A stretch of 64,000 nucleotides of DNA from Paragemmobacter straminiformis (lineage in GTDB: Bacteria; Pseudomonadota; Alphaproteobacteria; Rhodobacterales; Rhodobacteraceae): the NCBI RefSeq assembly GCF_014243445.1, contig NZ_JACLQD010000001.1, positions 186,001 through 250,000 of the forward strand, in the 5' to 3' direction. Each line of letters starts with the position of its first letter. Within the stretch, counting starts at the first letter, position 1. The notes beneath the pieces are model-generated. The model did no database searches. It saw only the letters and a list, made by a program, of their open reading frames with translations, and was not told the origin of the DNA. This document shows positions 1 to 8,455 of this stretch, piece after piece. The position numbers and the translations under genes were made by a program.

Positions 1-510
1 CTTTGGGTCGGCGGCGGCATCAGCCTTGCGGTGGGTGCCGAAGTCCTCAGCCGCAAACGCGGTCCGGCAGCCATGTTTTCCGTGGTGGAACTGGTCGCCC
101 TGCTGGGGCCCGGCTACTTTGTCCCGATTTCGATGCTCACCCTGCTGACCGGCGGCATCGCGGCATGGACAGGAACCGGCTTTGCGCAGCTTTGGATCGT
201 GCTTGGCCTGACCGGCGCGGCGGTCACTTTTCTTGTCGGGCTTCTGGTGATCAAACCCCGCACCGAAGAGATCGCGCGCCTCAGGCTTGAAAATCCGGAC
301 CACCCCGAGATCATCCTGCCCCGGATCAAAAGCCTGATGGCCATCGCACGGTTCGACCATCTGGTCCTGCTGTTGGTGATTGCGATCATGACCCTCAAAC
401 CGACGCCTTACGACCGGGACCTTCTGGCTGGCTTGGCAGCCCTTCTTCTGCTGGGAGTGGCGGCGACCGTCAGGCACCTGCGGCCTGTCCGACGCGCCGC
501 CCCGGTCTGA
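1..510 (+). CDS. Integral membrane protein, DUF2269-like, 5' end outside window
   Basis: The reading frame is open from base 1, so the true start lies upstream; a GTG at 31 is only an internal candidate. The visible 169 residues hold about four hydrophobic segments: a long one around MFSVVELVALLGPGYF to LTLLTGGIAAW, one around LWIVLGLTGAAVTFLVGLLVI, one at LVLLLVIAIMTLKP and one near the C-terminus (LLAGLAALLLLGVAATV). A short charged loop (KPRTEEIARLRLENP) separates the second and third. The arrangement resembles predicted integral membrane proteins of the DUF2269 type, but no catalytic motif is visible and the function is unknown. A co-directional monooxygenase-like gene follows after 70 bases. 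Confidence 0.55.
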   Translation, partial: LWVGGGISLAVGAEVLSRKRGPAAMFSVVELVALLGPGYFVPISMLTLLTGGIAAWTGTGFAQLWIVLGLTGAAVTFLVGLLVIKPRTEEIARLRLENPDHPEIILPRIKSLMAIARFDHLVLLLVIAIMTLKPTPYDRDLLAGLAALLLLGVAATVRHLRPVRRAAPV

Positions 511-580
511 CCTTTGCCGCCAAAGCTCGACACCCCTCGCGTCCTCCACCCCCGCAAACCCGCCAACAAAGGAGACCACC

Positions 581-883
581 ATGCTTATCGCCCATGTTCG
601 CTTTCCGGTCGCGCCGGAACACCGGCACATCGCGACCGAGGCGCTTGTCGCCAGTGTCGAGACTGTCCGCGCCATGCCCGGCTGTATCGCCTTTCATCCC
701 GTCCACGACCCGATCGATGCCGGAATTCTGGGCGTGGTCCATGAATGGCAGACCGAAGCCGATTTCGCGGCCTACACCGCCTCTGATGCCTTCAGGACGT
801 TCGGTGAGAAGATCCGCCCGCTGATGACGGGAACGCCGGTCAGCCGTCGGTTCCGGTCGGACCTGATCGAAGTGGTGAACTGA
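581..883 (+). CDS. Antibiotic biosynthesis monooxygenase (ABM) domain protein, YgiN-like
   Basis: This 100-residue protein has the length and pattern of a single ABM-fold (dimeric alpha-beta barrel) protein. It shows an N-terminal strand (MLIAHVRFPVAPEH), a helix, a central strand around GCIAFHPVHDP, the typical WQTEADFAAYTASDAFR helix region and a C-terminal strand. Such proteins include cofactor-free quinol monooxygenases and haem-degrading enzymes; here the substrate cannot be told. The start is supported by AAAGGAG about 9 bases upstream. It is probably cytoplasmic. Confidence 0.75.
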   Translation: MLIAHVRFPVAPEHRHIATEALVASVETVRAMPGCIAFHPVHDPIDAGILGVVHEWQTEADFAAYTASDAFRTFGEKIRPLMTGTPVSRRFRSDLIEVVN

Positions 884-1017
884 ACGGGTTTTCCACCAGA
901 CCCGAAGCCCACGGGCCAGCCGGTGCCGGGCGAGGTGCCGGCGTTGCAGCGAAGCCGCATAGCCATGCGCGCGCCCTGTCTTGACCCTGCGGCGCAAGGC
1001 CATGGTGACCGGATCGG

Positions 1018-1395
1018 TCAAGGCGCGACCCCGGGCAGGTCGTACCAGTCGGGCTTCGATTGCTCCCACAGGTTCCTGATGATCCGCTTGCCGGTCGGTC
1101 CCTCGATCAACCCGGCTGAAACCAGCCAGCGTCCGGCCGCTGTGATCTCCTTCACGACCCGCGCCCCGCAGGTCCCGCAAAAGGCGCGGCGCGACGCGTC
1201 CGAGGATTGGTACCAGACCAGCGCCTCCTCTCCGGTCACGGCAATGTCAGCCCGTGCCACCGCCACGAAAGCGTTGAAATTGCCGTGCATCTTCTGGCAG
1301 TCGTCGCAATGGCAGGCCAAAACCCCGACAGCACTGGCGGGCAGGCGCAGGTGGATACGACCGCAATGGCACCTTGCCCCAAGGATATCGGTCAT
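1018..1395 (-). CDS. GFA/CENP-V family zinc-binding protein
   Basis: The 125-residue product carries the zinc-binding cysteine pattern of the GFA (glutathione-dependent formaldehyde-activating) fold: CHCG near residue 9, CHCDDC near residue 28 and CGTCGA near residue 71. Length and order of the Cys clusters fit single-domain GFA proteins. Biochemical roles in this family are mostly unknown, so only the fold is asserted. It lies 3 bases downstream of the NADP-binding reductase gene on the same strand and is almost certainly cotranscribed with it. Confidence 0.8.
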   Translation of the reverse strand: MTDILGARCHCGRIHLRLPASAVGVLACHCDDCQKMHGNFNAFVAVARADIAVTGEEALVWYQSSDASRRAFCGTCGARVVKEITAAGRWLVSAGLIEGPTGKRIIRNLWEQSKPDWYDLPGVAP

Positions 1396-1398
1396 CGG

Positions 1399-2031
1399 TC
1401 AGCCCTCCACCGCTGAAAATGCCCAATTGCGACCCTTGCCCCGGAACAGGGCCTGATTGATCCAGACCATGCCGAAGGGTTCCAGCAATCGCGCCTTGGT
1501 AAGGCTGCCCGCGTCCATCGCGGCAAAGCCGAGGTCGGACAAAAGTTCTGCCACCCGGGCCTTGGCACCATCATCGTCTCCGGCCATGAGCATGACCGGG
1601 CGCAGGGGCAGATGGTCGTTGCGGGCCATGATCTCGGCCCCGACCTGATTCAGGGTCTTGACCACATGTGCCGTTGGAAGCCAGCCCTGCACGATTTCGC
1701 CGCCCGAGGTGCTGTAACCGGTCGTCAGGCCCAAGGCGCCATCAACCATCCCGAGCGGGTTCATGCAGTCGATGACGGTCTTTCCCGCGAGCGTCCCCAA
1801 AGCCTTGACGGCACTTTCGGCCTCGCTCCACGGCAGGGCCAGAATGACAAGATCGGCCGCTGCGGCTGCCGTCGCGGGCAACATGGGCGCGGCATCCGTT
1901 TCAGCCGCCAGCGCGACGATATGCGCCGCCTTCGGGTCACGTGTGCCCAAGCTCACAGCGTGGCCCTTGCCCTTCAATCCCAGGGCGATGGCGCGGCCGA
2001 CATTGCCGGTGCCGATGATCGCGATACGCAT
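1399..2031 (-). CDS. NADP-binding oxidoreductase, F420-dependent NADP reductase-like
   Basis: The protein (about 210 residues) opens with a Rossmann dinucleotide-binding motif, MRIAIIGTGNVGRAIALGL, followed by a LGTRDP stretch as in NADP-binding members. A second conserved block is VILALPWSEAESAVKAL with VIDCMNPLG, and the C-terminal half has VKTLNQVGAEIMAR. This is the layout of the F420-dependent NADP oxidoreductase/YdjL-like family; F420 use is not expected in this taxon, so the real partner is unknown. The ATG at 2031 is preferred over the adjacent GTG at 2034 because GGGGA lies at a good distance. It is divergent from a LysR gene, which probably regulates it. Confidence 0.75.
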   Translation of the reverse strand: MRIAIIGTGNVGRAIALGLKGKGHAVSLGTRDPKAAHIVALAAETDAAPMLPATAAAAADLVILALPWSEAESAVKALGTLAGKTVIDCMNPLGMVDGALGLTTGYSTSGGEIVQGWLPTAHVVKTLNQVGAEIMARNDHLPLRPVMLMAGDDDGAKARVAELLSDLGFAAMDAGSLTKARLLEPFGMVWINQALFRGKGRNWAFSAVEG

Positions 2032-2105
2032 CACACTTTCCCCTTGCTTGATTCACAAGGTCAGGGATATGCGGGAAATGAAAGAATATATAATGAATAA
2101 GCGTC
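2032..2105. promoter_or_regulatory. Divergent promoter region, reductase / LysR
   Basis: The 74-base gap between two divergent start codons is AT-rich near the LysR side (AAAGAATATATAATGAATAA). It must hold both promoters. LysR regulators usually bind such gaps and control the divergent gene, so the LysR at 2106 is the probable regulator of the reductase-GFA pair. No clean T-N11-A palindrome could be fixed by eye. Confidence 0.45.
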
Positions 2106-3032
2106 ATGTCTGAGTTAAGCATATCTGAACTCCGCAGGCTGGACCTGACCTTGCTACTGGTCTTTCTGGGACTGCTGCGGCACCGCAAGGCGCTGGACGT
2201 CGCGACGGAACTCGGCCTTACCCAATCGGCCATAAGCCAGTCGCTGAAACGGCTGCGCGACATTTTCGGGGACGAGCTGTTCCTGCGGCGTCCGCACGGG
2301 ATGGAGCCCACGGCCACCGCCCTTGCCCTCGAGGCGCCGGTTGCCTGCGCCGTCGATGCCTTGCGGGGCGCGCTGGGTGGCGCACGCAGCTTTGACGCCG
2401 CGACGGGGACTGGCCTTGTCCGCATCGCCGCGCTTGATGCCGAGCAGGCCGTCCTGATCCCGCCGCTCGCGGCCCGTCTGCGCCAGCTTGCGCCCGGACT
2501 GACGCTGTCTGTCCTGCCGCTGGGGCGCGGAGCCGCAATGGACGCCTTGGCAGAAGGCCGGGCCGATCTTGCGTTGGGCTTTGTCTGGGACCTGCCCGAA
2601 ACGATTTCGGCTGAGCCGGTCTACGAAGAGTCCTTTCTGGTCGCGGGCCGCCCCGAAGCTTTGCCAAAGGCCCCGCAGATCGGCATCGATGACTACTGCG
2701 CCGCCGACCATGTCCTGATTTCGCCCGGAGGCGATTTGCGCGGGGTGGTGGACGACCAATTGGCCGCCATGGGCCGAACCCGCCGTGTGATCCTGGGTCT
2801 GCCGGCCTTTCTGCCCGCCCTTGCCGCCGCGGCCGAGACGGCCGCCCTCGTCACCCTGCCCGCCCGCGTCGCACGTGCCTTTGCCGCAGGCTTCGGCCTC
2901 GTCACCGCCGAACCGCCCATTCCCGTGCGCAGGTTTCCGGTATCGGTGTTCTGGCATCGGCGAAACGACGCCGACCCGAGAACGATCTGGATCAGAGGGC
3001 AGATAGGCGAGATATCCGTCACCCACCGGTAG
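2106..3032 (+). CDS. LysR-family transcriptional regulator
   Basis: This 308-residue protein has the standard LysR architecture. The N-terminal winged helix-turn-helix is LTLLLVFLGLLRHRKALDVA then LGLTQSAISQSLKRLRDIFG and DELFLRR. A linker and a two-lobed substrate-binding domain follow. Length is normal for the family. It is divergent from an NADP-binding reductase and a GFA gene and probably controls them, since LysR regulators commonly act on the gene divergent to them. The effector is unknown. Confidence 0.9.
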   Translation: MSELSISELRRLDLTLLLVFLGLLRHRKALDVATELGLTQSAISQSLKRLRDIFGDELFLRRPHGMEPTATALALEAPVACAVDALRGALGGARSFDAATGTGLVRIAALDAEQAVLIPPLAARLRQLAPGLTLSVLPLGRGAAMDALAEGRADLALGFVWDLPETISAEPVYEESFLVAGRPEALPKAPQIGIDDYCAADHVLISPGGDLRGVVDDQLAAMGRTRRVILGLPAFLPALAAAAETAALVTLPARVARAFAAGFGLVTAEPPIPVRRFPVSVFWHRRNDADPRTIWIRGQIGEISVTHR

Positions 3033-3410
3033 GCGTGCCATCCAGTGACCCCGGCCCGATCAACCGCTGCGATCAAGGCTTGGATGCGTGGCCCAAGGCA
3101 AACCCCTTGGCTGAACGCCCTGCACCGATCCGCAGACAAACTCCGGCAGCAAAATGCCGTCGCATGATGCGGTGTCGACGTCCGCTCCGGGCCGTCAACT
3201 TCCGTCCCGGTGAAAAGGGCGGGAAGCGCAGGCGCCATTGCAGGTCCTGACACCCTGCGCCTTCCCCACCGCAACCAGCCATTAGCCCAACTAATGCCTA
3301 ACCGAAGATCATTCTCCTTTGCGCCGTTCCGCGCGGGGCCTTAGCCCTGTGCAAAAGGCAACCGTCGTGGCCCCGAACCGCCGCGACACCGCAGCAGAGG
3401 AGAGCCGCGC
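3033..3410. promoter_or_regulatory. Intergenic leader of the catabolic operon
   Basis: No gene is visible in this 378-base gap. It separates the LysR gene from the DapA-family operon and contains a palindromic operator candidate at 3281-3295, given as its own entry. The remainder is GC-rich and shows no convincing terminator. Confidence 0.4.
3281..3295. promoter_or_regulatory. LysR-type operator candidate ATTAG-N5-CTAAT
   Basis: The sequence ATTAGCCCAACTAAT is a perfect hyphenated palindrome with 5-base arms and contains TTAG-N5-CTAA, which fits the LysR T-N11-A box. The same palindrome, with similar flanks (CC before and GC after), occurs at 8203-8217. It sits about 115 bases upstream of the first gene of the operon that ends with a GcvA-type LysR gene. 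Confidence 0.6.
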
Positions 3411-4328
3411 ATGGGCGTCCGTTTCAGGTTGGAGGGCATCTATACGCCCGTGATCACGCCCTTCTTCGCGGATGGCTCGATCGACTTCGACTCTTTGGCA
3501 GAACTGGTGGACCGTCTGGCCGAAGCAGGCGTTCATGGCCTGATCTCGGGCGGTTCGACCGGCGAGAACTATGCCGAGACGATCGAGGAACGGCTGCAAA
3601 TCGCCCGCTTCGTGGTTGACCGCGCCAAGGGCCGGATGCCCGTTTTCGTCGGCACGGGGGCGATGCGCACGCCCGATTCCATCGCGCTAGCCACCGGCGC
3701 GCGCGAGATGAAGGCCGACGGCATCCTGCTGGGCACCCCGCCCTATTCTGTTCCGACGGAACGCGAGAACGCGCTGAACGCGCTGGCCATCGACCGCGCC
3801 GCCGACCTGCCGATCATCCTTTACAACTACCCCGGACGGATGAGCGTCGAGATGGGGCGCGAATTCCTTGACCGCGTGGGGCGGTCGAAGAACGTGATCG
3901 GCATCAAGGAAAGCAGTGGCGACATCAACCGCGTCCACCTTCTGGCCCGCGATTACCCCCATATCCAGATGTCCTGCGGCATGGACGACCAGGCGCTCGA
4001 ATTCTTCGCATGGGGCGCGCAAAGCTGGATCTGCGGCGGGTCGAACTTTCTGCCTGAAGAACACATCGCGCTGTGGGAAACCTGCGTGGTCAAGGGCGAC
4101 TTTGCCAAGGGCCGCCGCATCATGTCAGCCATGCTGCCGCTGATGGCCGTGCTGGAACAGGGCGGCAAGTTCATCCAGTGCATCAAGCACGGGGTCGAGG
4201 TGACGGGGCTGAAGGCAGGCCCGATGCGCCCGCCGCTGAAAGGCCTGAACAAGGAAGAGAAGCGCGAGCTTGAGCAGGTGATCCGCACGCTCAAGACCAC
4301 CGTCCAAGCGATCCTGAAAGGGAACTGA
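3411..4328 (+). CDS. Dihydrodipicolinate synthase (DapA) family aldolase/lyase
   Basis: The 305-residue protein is a class I TIM-barrel lyase of the DapA/N-acetylneuraminate lyase family. Visible landmarks are GIYTPVITPFFADGSID at the N-terminus, the SGGSTGENY loop, the YNYPGRMS tyrosine motif and the Schiff-base lysine in GIKESSGD near residue 168. It is the first gene of an operon with an aldehyde dehydrogenase and an FAD oxidase, not a lysine-synthesis cluster. A catabolic deaminase or aldolase role is therefore likelier than true DapA; hydroxyproline-type deaminases belong to this family and are one possibility. GAGGAG upstream supports the start. Confidence 0.85.
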   Translation: MGVRFRLEGIYTPVITPFFADGSIDFDSLAELVDRLAEAGVHGLISGGSTGENYAETIEERLQIARFVVDRAKGRMPVFVGTGAMRTPDSIALATGAREMKADGILLGTPPYSVPTERENALNALAIDRAADLPIILYNYPGRMSVEMGREFLDRVGRSKNVIGIKESSGDINRVHLLARDYPHIQMSCGMDDQALEFFAWGAQSWICGGSNFLPEEHIALWETCVVKGDFAKGRRIMSAMLPLMAVLEQGGKFIQCIKHGVEVTGLKAGPMRPPLKGLNKEEKRELEQVIRTLKTTVQAILKGN

Positions 4329-4331
4329 GCC

Positions 4332-5840
4332 ATGTCCGACCTGCTGACGCATGAAGAATACCAAGCCATCGCCGCCGCGCTGGACCTGCCGCAGAACGCA
4401 TGGATCGACGGCAGCTACCGCCCCGCCATCTCGGGCAAGACCTTTCAGACGGTGAACCCCGCAACAGGCGCGGTGCTTGGCACGGTCGCCGCCTGCGCCG
4501 CCGCCGATGTCGACCTTGCCGTGGCGAAAGCGCGCGAGGCTTTCGAGGACGGCCGCTGGTCGCGCCTGCATCCCGCCGCGCGCAAGGATGTTCTGGTGCG
4601 TCTGGCCAAGCTGATGGAGCGCAACGCCCGTGAATTGGCGGTGATGGAAAGCCTCGACAGCGGCAAGACCATCTACGACTGCGAACAGGTCGACGTGCCG
4701 GAGTCGATCCATGTCATCAAGTGGCATGGCGAGTTGATCGACAAGATCTACGATCAGGTCTCGCCCGCATCCAACGACCACATCGCCATGATCGTCCGCG
4801 AAGCCGTGGGCGTCGTCGGCCTTGTGCTGCCGTGGAACTTCCCGCTTCTGATGCTGGCATGGAAGATCGGCCCCGCGCTGGCGGCTGGCTGCTCGGTGGT
4901 GGTGAAGCCTGCGGCCGAAACCTCGCTCACCGCCCTGCGTCTGGCAGAACTCGCCGCCGAGGCGGGCTTGCCGCGCGGCGTGCTGAACGTGGTGACGGGC
5001 GGCGGGGCCGAGGTGGGCGAACCGCTGGGGCGCCACCCCGATGTCGATATGGTCTCCTTCACCGGATCGACGGTGACGGGCCGCCGCTTCCTGCATTACT
5101 CGGCGGACAGCAACCTAAAGGAAGTGGTCCTCGAACTCGGTGGCAAGAACCCCTGCATCGTTCTCGACGATGCCGAAGACCTAGATGCCGTGGCCGCGCA
5201 TGTCGTCAACGGGGCTTTCTGGAACATGGGGCAGAACTGCTCGGCCGCTTCGCGGCTGATCGTGCAGCGCGGCATCAAGGACCGGCTTCTGGCCAAGATC
5301 ACCGAACATGCCCGCGAATGGGTGGTGGGCGACCCGCTGAACCCCGAGGTCCGCGTGGGCGCGCTGGTGTCGAAAGCGCATTTCGCCAAGGTGTCCGGCT
5401 ACCTGACCGCCGCCGCCAAGGAATCCGTCGTGATGGGCGGCAAGATCGTGGCCGAAGGCTTCATCGAACCGACCGTGGTCGAGGTTGCCAGCAACGCCTC
5501 GGTTCTGGCGCGGGAAGAAATCTTCGGGCCGATCCTGACGGTGGTCGCGGTGAACAGCTTCGAGGAAGCCATCGCGGTCGCCAATGACACCGACTACGGC
5601 CTTGCCGCCTCGATCTTCACGGCCAACGGCAAGCGGGCGCTGCGCGGGGCGCGGATGCTGCGGGCGGGCACGGTGACGGTGAACAGCTTTGGCGAGGGCG
5701 ACATCACCACGCCCTTCGGCGGCTACAAACAATCGGGCTTCGGCGGGCGTGACAATTCCATTCACGCGCATGACCAGTATACACAGTTGAAAACCATCTG
5801 GCTCGACCTGACCGATACCAGCGACAGCGCAATCGACTGA
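4332..5840 (+). CDS. NAD(P)-dependent aldehyde dehydrogenase, PuuC-like
   Basis: At 502 residues this is a full-length ALDH-superfamily enzyme. Motifs seen are VLPWNFPLLM (cofactor region), SFTGSTVTGR, VVLELGGKNP with the general-base glutamate near residue 265, the catalytic cysteine in FWNMGQNCSA near residue 299, EEIFGPILTV and FGGYKQSGFG near the C-terminus. Overall resemblance is to gamma-glutamyl-aminobutyraldehyde and betaine-aldehyde type dehydrogenases. It starts 3 bases after the DapA-family gene and is followed by an FAD oxidase after 7 bases. It probably oxidises the aldehyde produced by that oxidase. Confidence 0.9.
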   Translation: MSDLLTHEEYQAIAAALDLPQNAWIDGSYRPAISGKTFQTVNPATGAVLGTVAACAAADVDLAVAKAREAFEDGRWSRLHPAARKDVLVRLAKLMERNARELAVMESLDSGKTIYDCEQVDVPESIHVIKWHGELIDKIYDQVSPASNDHIAMIVREAVGVVGLVLPWNFPLLMLAWKIGPALAAGCSVVVKPAAETSLTALRLAELAAEAGLPRGVLNVVTGGGAEVGEPLGRHPDVDMVSFTGSTVTGRRFLHYSADSNLKEVVLELGGKNPCIVLDDAEDLDAVAAHVVNGAFWNMGQNCSAASRLIVQRGIKDRLLAKITEHAREWVVGDPLNPEVRVGALVSKAHFAKVSGYLTAAAKESVVMGGKIVAEGFIEPTVVEVASNASVLAREEIFGPILTVVAVNSFEEAIAVANDTDYGLAASIFTANGKRALRGARMLRAGTVTVNSFGEGDITTPFGGYKQSGFGGRDNSIHAHDQYTQLKTIWLDLTDTSDSAID

Positions 5841-5847
5841 GGGCACA

Positions 5848-7194
5848 ATGTCACTTCGCAAGGTTGCCCGACTGCCCGTGCATACCGGTCCGGCGGGATG
5901 GAATGCCATCCTGCCGCCCGCCCCCCCCTTCCCCGTGCAGCAGGGCGATGCGACCTGCGACATCGCCATCGTTGGCGCGGGCTTTGCAGGGCTTTCCGCT
6001 GCCCGTCACCTCTTGATGACGGACCCGTCGCTTTCGGTCTGCGTGCTCGACGCAGGACGCGTGGCCGAAAGCTCGGCAGGCCGCAATTCCGGCTTCATGA
6101 TCGATTTGCCGCATGAACTCACCAGTTCCGACTATGCCGGAGCGGGCGAGGCGCATGACCGCACGCTGACCCGCCTCAACCGTCAGGCCATCGACTTTGC
6201 CGAAGATGTCACCCGCGAATACGCCCTGCCTGCGGGCTATTTCCAGCGCTGGGGCAAGATCAACGGCGCGGCCTCGGGCGTGGGTGAACAGGCCAACCGC
6301 ACCTATGCCGAACACCTGTCGGCCCTGACCGAGCCGCACGAAATCTATGACGCGCAGACCATGCGCGAGGTGACGGGGACCAGCTATTACTCCAGCGGCC
6401 TCTACACCCCCGGCACCGCGCTGATCCAGCCTGCGGGCTATATCCGCGGCCTTGCGGCGGGCCTCGCCGCACGCGGCGTGACGATCTTCGAATCCTCGCC
6501 CGTCACCGCCTATGACAGCAAGGGCGCGGCTTGGGTGCTGACCACACCCAAAGGCCGCGTGAAAGCGTCCCGCGTGATCCTTGCCAACAACGGCCATCTC
6601 GAAAGCTTCGGCTTCAAGCGCGGCCAGCTTATGCACATCATGCTCAACGCCTGCATGACCGGGGAAATCCCCGACGACCTGCTGCGCGGTCTGGGCGGGC
6701 AAGAGACATGGGGCCTGACACCTTCGGACCCAATGGGCTCGACCGTGCGGCGCATTTCCACGGCGCAGGGCGGCAACCGCATCGTCATCCGGCAGGGCAG
6801 CTATTACCGCCCGAACATGGAAACCAGCAGCGCCGATCTGGCCCGCGTCACCGCCAAGATGCGCGCCAAGTTCGACGCCCGCTTCCCCTCCCTGCGCGGC
6901 GTGAAATTCGAGACCGCTTGGTCGGGCCACCTTTGCCTGACCAAGAACGCCGTCTCGGTCATGCGCGAGCTGGAACCGGGCCTTTACGCGGCCTGCGTCC
7001 AGAACGGCCTCGGCACCACGCGGGGCACGCTGACGGGCATCGGGGCTGCCGACCTCGCCCTTGGGCGCACCAGCGACATCACCCGTTTCTTCCTTGCCGA
7101 AGCCGAACCCGTTCGCCTGCCGCCGCATCCATTCGACACCATCGGCGCGAACGCCTATCTTCGCTGGAAGGAATGGCAGGCAAGGGCCGAATGA
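5848..7194 (+). CDS. FAD-dependent amine/amino-acid oxidase (DAO family, PuuB/OrdL-like)
   Basis: This 448-residue flavoprotein has an ADP-binding Rossmann motif at about residues 35-60 (CDIAIVGAGFAGLSAARHL) and an acidic strand end (VCVLDAGRVAESSAGRNSG), with the SAGRNSG segment typical of the DAO/GlpO family. A C-terminal FAD contact region is seen around GLYAACVQNGLGTTRGTLTG. It is most like gamma-glutamylputrescine oxidase-type enzymes. Its stop overlaps the following LysR start (ATGA), and the preceding gene is an aldehyde dehydrogenase, so oxidase and dehydrogenase probably act in sequence. The substrate is not determinable; polyamine, betaine-derived amine and imino acid are all possible. 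Confidence 0.85.
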   Translation: MSLRKVARLPVHTGPAGWNAILPPAPPFPVQQGDATCDIAIVGAGFAGLSAARHLLMTDPSLSVCVLDAGRVAESSAGRNSGFMIDLPHELTSSDYAGAGEAHDRTLTRLNRQAIDFAEDVTREYALPAGYFQRWGKINGAASGVGEQANRTYAEHLSALTEPHEIYDAQTMREVTGTSYYSSGLYTPGTALIQPAGYIRGLAAGLAARGVTIFESSPVTAYDSKGAAWVLTTPKGRVKASRVILANNGHLESFGFKRGQLMHIMLNACMTGEIPDDLLRGLGGQETWGLTPSDPMGSTVRRISTAQGGNRIVIRQGSYYRPNMETSSADLARVTAKMRAKFDARFPSLRGVKFETAWSGHLCLTKNAVSVMRELEPGLYAACVQNGLGTTRGTLTGIGAADLALGRTSDITRFFLAEAEPVRLPPHPFDTIGANAYLRWKEWQARAE

Positions 7195-8129
7195 TGAGAC
7201 CGGTTCGCCGCAGACACCTTCCCTCGCTCGGCGCGCTTGCGACATTCGAGGTCGCGGCGAAACACCTCAGCTTCACGCTGGCGGCCAAGGAACTCAACAT
7301 CACGCAAGGCGCGGTCAGCCAGCAGATCCGCATCCTTGAAAAGGCGCTGGAACTGCCGCTTTTCGTGCGCAAACACAACGCGCTGGAACTGACGGCGGCG
7401 GGCAGCGACCTTTACACCGCCGTCTCGGCGGGCCTTGATACCATCAGCGAGGGCGTGGGCCTGTTGCAACCCGACGGGCAGCCCGAAACCGTGACCGTCT
7501 CGGCGACCGATGGCATGGCGGTCTATTGGCTGAAACCCCTGATCGAAAGCTTCCGCGCCGAACATCCGCAGATCGGCTTCACCGTCCTCGCCTCGGACGA
7601 GGACAACGCGCTTCGCAACTATTCCGGCGTCGATATCGCGCTTCTCTGCGGCAACGAACGCAGCGAGGTGGGCGAGGAGCTTCATTTCCTGTTCCCCGAA
7701 GCGGCCCAACCCGTCTGCTCGCCCGAATATCTGGCGAAACACGGCCCCTTTCCCGATGCGCAAAGCCTGAACCGCGCAAACCTCCTCCACCTGCACGAAC
7801 GGCACTGGAGCGCGGACGCCATCGGCTGGCAGCCGCTCGGCTGGGAGGAATGGTTCCGCGCCCAAGGCGCACGTTGGGAACGAGGGCCATCCAGCCTGTC
7901 GACGAACAAGGTCGCCCTGCTGATCGAGGCCACATTGGCGGGCGAAGGCATCATGCTTGGCTGGCAGCACATGGTGGAAAAGCCGCTGGCCGAAGGCCGC
8001 CTCGTATTTGCCCATCCCGCGCCCATCACGGCCGGGCGCGGCAACTTCCTGCGCTGCGCGACCGCCTCGCTCCAGCGCCCTGCGGTGGCGCGTTTCGTCG
8101 ATCACCTGCTGCAATCTCTCAAGCACTGA
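7191..8129 (+). CDS. LysR-family regulator, GcvA-like
   Basis: The 312-residue protein begins MMRPVRRRHLPSLGAL and has the GcvA-type LysR N-terminus: FEVAAKHLSFTLAAKELNI then TQGAVSQQIRILEKAL and LPLFVRK. A full effector domain follows. The ATG at 7191 gives a 4-base overlap with the oxidase stop, the pattern of a translationally coupled last gene. It is the obvious candidate to bind the ATTAG-N5-CTAAT palindromes in front of its own operon and in front of the downstream binding-protein gene. Confidence 0.9.
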   Translation: MMRPVRRRHLPSLGALATFEVAAKHLSFTLAAKELNITQGAVSQQIRILEKALELPLFVRKHNALELTAAGSDLYTAVSAGLDTISEGVGLLQPDGQPETVTVSATDGMAVYWLKPLIESFRAEHPQIGFTVLASDEDNALRNYSGVDIALLCGNERSEVGEELHFLFPEAAQPVCSPEYLAKHGPFPDAQSLNRANLLHLHERHWSADAIGWQPLGWEEWFRAQGARWERGPSSLSTNKVALLIEATLAGEGIMLGWQHMVEKPLAEGRLVFAHPAPITAGRGNFLRCATASLQRPAVARFVDHLLQSLKH

Positions 8130-8455
8130 AAGCGGGACGGTCCCGACCGGAATTCGCACGGATTCGCCAACCCGATCAATGCCTTGACCTTTCGCACCTG
8201 CCATTAGGCAGGCTAATGCAAAACCCTGCAAAATTCTCGTTTGCGGCATACTGGCCTAATACGGGATACCGATGACAGGCAAGGCCTGACGGCCTATCCA
8301 CGGTGCGCCCGCCGACTGCGCCCCGACAGACCGGAGACCGTGCGCGGCGCACACTCCCACCAGACAGATCGCCGGCATCCGGCGGAGGGCGCGAGCGCGC
8401 CACCCGTCCGTATGTGCACACGGTGGCACGAACCCCAACACATCCGGAGGATCCC
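8130..8455. promoter_or_regulatory. Leader of the binding-protein gene
   Basis: This 326-base region has no gene. It holds the palindrome at 8203-8217 and, about 50 bases further on, AT-richer sequence (GGCATACTGGCCTAATACGG) where a promoter could lie. A clear ribosome site CCGGAGGATCCC precedes the ATG at 8456. Confidence 0.45.
8203..8217. promoter_or_regulatory. Second copy of the ATTAG-N5-CTAAT operator
   Basis: ATTAGGCAGGCTAAT repeats the palindrome found at 3281-3295 with conserved arms and flanks (CC before, GC after) but a different centre, as expected of a regulator-binding site rather than a chance repeat. It is 74 bases downstream of the LysR stop and about 240 bases upstream of the transport gene. 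Confidence 0.6.

Noticed and set aside
6531-7190. Longer N-terminus for the GcvA-like LysR gene
   Set aside because: The frame is open far upstream inside the oxidase gene, but the added sequence is Arg/Pro-rich noise and family proteins begin at the 7191 ATG, which also overlaps the oxidase stop.
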